From assembly GCF_030068455.1 (NCBI RefSeq), contig NZ_JAQOSQ010000033.1, positions 1 through 36,589 on the forward strand: a stretch of 36,589 nucleotides of DNA, read 5' to 3'. Position 1 is the first letter of the stretch. Each line of letters starts with the position of its first letter. The translations under genes and the position numbers were made by a program. This document shows, piece after piece, positions 33,305 through 36,589 of this stretch. Under the pieces are notes generated by a model, which was not told where the DNA came from, ran no database searches, and saw only the letters and a list, made by a program, of their open reading frames with translations. The stretch is from Roseofilum casamattae BLCC-M143. GTDB taxonomy: Bacteria; Cyanobacteriota; Cyanobacteriia; Cyanobacteriales; Desertifilaceae.

Positions 33305-33635
33305 GAAAAAACCCCTCTTATATCAAAAACTGATAGCGTTCCTAGTCCAGTGTCTGACTGAACTGGGAAGTTGGCAAGGGGGATCGCCAACAAGCTTCGG
33401 TTAAGACTAGGTTAGGGAGTGCTCTGTCCGAGTCGAGGCAGAAATAGCAGAGATAGCAGGAGAACGAACTCGGTTTAATGCTGGGTATTTTCCCGAGTTT
33501 CTTAATAATAGCGATCGCTTGCCCGATGGCGCGGTTTGATATAATCGGCATCTCGATTGAGTTATGATAACATTATTCTGATTATCATCTACTTATACAA
33601 ATAGCCGGCTATTCTAACATGATTTGTGGGGGATC
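33305..33635. other. Divergent intergenic region between glgC and the CHAT gene
   Basis: Holds the glgC promoter on one strand and the candidate CHAT-gene promoter at 33557-33588 on the other. No coding sequence recognised. Confidence 0.5.
33557..33588 (+). promoter_or_regulatory. Candidate promoter with overlapping operator-like palindrome
   Basis: TTGAGT (33557-33562) and GATTAT (33580-33585) are 17 bp apart, a plausible sigma70-type promoter with four of six matches in each box. The palindrome ATGATAA (33564-33570) and TTATCAT (33582-33588), separated by 11 bp, overlaps the -10 box and could bind a dimeric repressor. Confidence 0.4.
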
Positions 33636-34916
33636 GTGGGAGACTCTATTTTTAGGATTCGCATTCAAGATAAACATGACGAGCATTCGTGGAAAGTTCG
33701 CGCGCAGCTACAACAAAATCGTACTCTACTTGAAGATGATAGTAGTTTTCACTTTGAACCCGAAGATTTTCAGCGATTAAAGACGCTATCTCTCAAAGAT
33801 TATGGTACTTATCTCGGTCATGCCCTGTTTCAAGAACGACTGAGAGATTTCTTTAAAAGTGCGTTTCAAAGTTCGCAAAATTTGATGAAAGTTGCCCTAT
33901 CTGTGGAAGTTGATGATGGGGATGATGCTTATCAGTTGCGATCGCTACACTGGGAACGGTTGTGCGTACCTCTGGATGGATCTTGGCAATACCTGGCCCT
34001 TGACGGTCGCTTGCCCTTTGGTTACCACGTTCCTATGGGGAACTTAGATCGGCAATATTCTCCGATTCAAAAATCGAATCTGCGCGGCTTAATTGTTATT
34101 GCGAATCCAAAGGATTTAAACTCCCAATATGAATTAGCGCCGATTGATGTTGAGACCACCGTACAAGGAATTCGCGCTGCCTTTGGCGACATTCCCTGTG
34201 ATATTTTAGCGAACGATTGCTCGGACGCAGTGGGACTGCCTACCCTAGGAGAAGTTTGCGATCGCCTCAACTCTGCTAACCCTCCTTATACCCTATTGCA
34301 CGTTATTTCCCATGGCAGCATTGATGCTAGAGGAAATACAATTCTCTACTGGAGTGACGAGCAAGATCGGGTGGAACCCATTCGTGGAGAATACTTAGTC
34401 GATCGGCTGCGAATCGCACACAATTTGCCCCATCTTATCTTCCTGTGCTGTTGCTCTAGTGCCAGCTATTATGGCGGATTAGCCCAAAACTTAATTCAAG
34501 TCTTGGGAACTCCAACAGCGATCGCAATGACGGATAAAGTCAGTATTAAAACCGGCTTAGAACTGGCTCGCAACTTTTATCCCCGACTGCTGAAATCCGG
34601 TGAAGTTGATGTTGCCCTACAACAGGCTGCTGCCCCTTTAGCCGAGCGCCCCGATATCACCGTCCCTTGCCTATTCAGCTATCGAATTAATCGCTCTTTA
34701 TTTGGCATTCAAGATGATATTATTGGCGACAAAAACTATGCCGTACAAATCTTTGCTTCGGCGGCTAGCTCCACGGATGGTCGCATCGACTGGAGCCAAT
34801 ATCGACCGAGCCAAGAAAAAGCGATCGAACCCTATAAATTTCTCAGCTACTACGAAACAAGCGATACCAATGTTTTTTTTTGGTCGAGAACTCTTATCCG
34901 AACAACTCATTACTAA
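33636..34916 (+). CDS. CHAT-domain protease, N-terminal part of a broken CHAT-STAND gene
   Basis: CHAT proteins are caspase-like (clan CD) peptidases, often joined to STAND NTPases and linked to programmed cell death or defence. Residues 1-150 form the variable N-terminal module (LRSLHWERLCVP, LPFGYHVPM). The CHAT domain has catalytic His226 in LLHVISHGS and Cys273 in LIFLCCCSSAS. The frame leaves the family after KFLSYYETSDTNVFF, where a run of nine T puts the continuation (FFGRELLSEQ) into another frame, so the tail WSRTLIRTTHY is spurious. Start taken as GTG 33636 after GGGGGA; a TTG at 33624 is the alternative. Whether a slipped transcript makes the full protein is unknown. Confidence 0.8.
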   Translation: MGDSIFRIRIQDKHDEHSWKVRAQLQQNRTLLEDDSSFHFEPEDFQRLKTLSLKDYGTYLGHALFQERLRDFFKSAFQSSQNLMKVALSVEVDDGDDAYQLRSLHWERLCVPLDGSWQYLALDGRLPFGYHVPMGNLDRQYSPIQKSNLRGLIVIANPKDLNSQYELAPIDVETTVQGIRAAFGDIPCDILANDCSDAVGLPTLGEVCDRLNSANPPYTLLHVISHGSIDARGNTILYWSDEQDRVEPIRGEYLVDRLRIAHNLPHLIFLCCCSSASYYGGLAQNLIQVLGTPTAIAMTDKVSIKTGLELARNFYPRLLKSGEVDVALQQAAAPLAERPDITVPCLFSYRINRSLFGIQDDIIGDKNYAVQIFASAASSTDGRIDWSQYRPSQEKAIEPYKFLSYYETSDTNVFFWSRTLIRTTHY

Positions 34917-36318
34917 AATAACCCGTCATAAACTGGTGCTCGTTAATGGTAAATCCGGTAGTGGCAAAACCTCATTAATCAATGCTGGCTTGATCCCGCG
35001 CCTGATTGAGAGAGGCTATATTACCATGGTCTTCCGCGATTACGAATATCCCACCGAAGCGATTTATAGAAGTCTGAGTCATTTAAAGCTAGGTCTAAAA
35101 GATAATGCTAGTCTTCTGGAATATCTACAGAAAACAACGGAACGAACGGGACGACCAATTGTCATTTTTCTCGATCAATTTGAACGCTTCTTTCTTAATT
35201 TAGAAATTGTCCAGCGGAAAAGATTTATTGGGGAATTAAAAGAAACGCTGAATCGGATGAGTTCTTACGGCGCGAGCATTATTATTTCCCTACGCGAAGA
35301 TTTTTATGGCAGATTGGGAGAATTTTGGAAAGATATTCCAGAATTCAATACCGAAAGTTACTCCCAATATCTGGAACCGCTCAACGAACAAGAAGCCAGA
35401 GATGCTATTGAAAAACCCTTGCAGGCAGTAGATCTAAACATTAGCTACGAACCAACATTTTTGAATCAAACTCTCGTTCCCAATCTGCTGCAACGGAGTG
35501 AAGGAAATCTCAACCATGAAATTGAACCCGTCCACTTGCAAATTGTTTGTAATGAACTCTTGGCAGAAGTGCAAAAACGCTATACCAAGGATCTCAATGC
35601 TGGTAAAACAGTTGTCATCTATAAGAAAATTTATGACGAACTCGGTGGCGTAGAAGGTATCTTAAAAAGTTATTTCCAGGATATTCTCAACCGCATCTTC
35701 CAGCCAGAAGAACAAGCAGACGCGAAATCCATCCTCAAGCAAATGGTCACCAGTCAAGGGACGCGAATTTTCAAATCGGAGCGCGAGATTTCTCAAAATT
35801 TGCCGATTAATAAAAAACAAGTTCGAGATATTTTAGGACAATTAGATAGCAGTCGCTTCATTGAAACTATTGTCCCTGAAGATGGATCGGAAAAACGCTA
35901 TTCAATTACTCACGAATATCTAGCCGAGCAAATTAATGAATGGTATACTTATAATGAATTAGACCTAAAACGAGCGAAAGAAATCTACGAAAGATGTTTG
36001 GCGAATTGGAACGATTCCAAAAATCGCTCTTGCATTCCTCGCCGCCAATACCTCTACTTGCTCCGCCATCAGAAAGCTTTATTAAAGTTTCGTCCAGAAG
36101 GAAAAAAACTCTTTCGCGAAAGCCACCTGCGCTACCATGGCTTAAATATAGCTGCTATTTTTTCAGCCAGTTTTTTGGTAGCGGTGACTGGCTTGGCACT
36201 GTCGGGTTTGCGACAATCAAAAATCAACGAAGCGCGAACGGCACGGCAAGCTTCAGAAGTATTTTTTAATGCTGGCGATCGCCAACTAGTGTTGCGTCAA
36301 TGCAGAAATGGCAGATAA
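34870..36318 (+). pseudogene. STAND NTPase portion, frameshifted and truncated by an insertion
   Basis: This is the continuation of the CHAT gene in another frame. FFGRELLSEQL and LVLVNGKSGSGKTSLINAGLIPRL form the start and Walker A of a STAND P-loop NTPase; PIVIFLDQFERFF is Walker B, and IISLREDFYGRLGEF follows. A later IVCNELLAEVQ and YSITHEYLAEQI region is the winged helix, and NIAAIFSASFLVAVTGLALSG is a membrane span. After that span related proteins normally carry WD40 or TPR sensor repeats; here the coding ends at the insertion, and the last ten codons and stop come from the mobile element. Translation could re-initiate at ATG 34870, which overlaps the CHAT frame by 47 bp. Confidence 0.8.
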
Positions 36319-36589
36319 TAGAGAGGTAGAGTGGAAAAAGTCAACAAACCATGCCAGCCAAACGATATATAGTGTCTCTGACAGAGGAAGAACGGCAAGA
36401 GTTAGAAAAACTGACGAAAACCGGAAAAGCAGCAGCCCGAAAAATTAATCATGCACGAATATTACTGAAAGCAGATATAAATCAATCGGGAGGAGGATGG
36501 AAAGATAGTGAAATCGCGTCAGCTTTAGATGTGAGTATAAGAACGATTGAAAGAGTGCGACAAAGATGGATGGAAGAAGGTTTAGAAAA
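36289..36589 (+). mobile_element. IS630-family insertion sequence, left part
   Basis: The element starts with GTGTTGCGTCAATGCAG directly after a TA (36287-36288), the target dinucleotide that IS630/Tc1 elements duplicate. The transposase begins 62 bp inside. The right end lies beyond the window, so full length and the second TA copy cannot be seen. It interrupts the CHAT-STAND gene just after the membrane span. Confidence 0.75.
36351..36589 (+). CDS. IS630-family transposase, N-terminal fragment (runs off the window)
   Basis: The visible 79 residues begin MPAKRYIVSLTEEERQELEK and contain a helix-turn-helix: KDSEIASALDVSIRTIERVRQRW. This is the DNA-binding N-terminal part of IS630-type transposases, whose DDE catalytic domain would follow beyond base 36589. 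In many such elements a second frame joins by programmed frameshifting; this cannot be judged here. Confidence 0.82.
   Translation, partial: MPAKRYIVSLTEEERQELEKLTKTGKAAARKINHARILLKADINQSGGGWKDSEIASALDVSIRTIERVRQRWMEEGLE

Noticed and set aside
34702-34869. Upstream extension of the STAND frame
   Set aside because: It overlaps the conserved end of the CHAT domain in another frame and has no family resemblance before FFGRE.

Overview
This window looks like cyanobacterial chromosome. It carries photosystem I genes psaL and psaI, glgC, the cyanobacterial form of lpdA, several small proteins typical of cyanobacteria, and very many copies of the HIP1 octamer GCGATCGC. I cannot name the genus from the sequence. 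The mix of housekeeping genes, dispersed repeats and insertion-sequence debris suggests a filamentous, repeat-rich species, but that is inference.

Layout. 1-454: a 439-bp element with IS200/IS605-type ends, lacking any transposase gene, abuts rsmB. 1799-3677: a two-repeat CRISPR-like remnant, a MazF-type toxin with its antitoxin, and a DCC-family thiol oxidoreductase. 3775-10883: a Uma2-family protein with a coiled-coil repeat tail faces a 1982-residue secreted-type protein (DUF4347, two seven-unit SBBP propellers, six cadherin-like domains, RTX repeats); two copies of a 70-bp direct repeat flank the latter. 11282-16846: a GHL10-type glycosidase, tRNA-Ala, trhO, a small membrane protein, a BtaA/DUF3419 protein, and a single-chain QueC-QueF fusion. 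17260-22327: lpdA, trpC, three small conserved proteins, a GT2-TPR glycosyltransferase. 22371-25836: an ABC ATPase, then UDP-glucuronate decarboxylase and UDP-glucose dehydrogenase, which together give UDP-xylose. 26429-28107: a methyltransferase-HIT fusion that lacks the usual HIT nucleophile, then psaI and psaL. 28433-33304: a HEAT-repeat membrane protein, a PotB/PotC permease pair, a P-loop kinase and glgC. 33636-36589: a CHAT protease-STAND NTPase gene broken twice, by a +1 shift in a run of nine T and by an IS630-family insertion at a TA.

The most interesting points are the CHAT-STAND locus (possible death or defence effector with a homopolymer switch), the HIT domain with His replaced by Ala, the QueC-QueF fusion, the transposase-less IS605-type element carrying a chain of strong hairpins, and the architecture and flanking repeats of the giant RTX protein. 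Functions are assigned from remembered family motifs; no database search was run.
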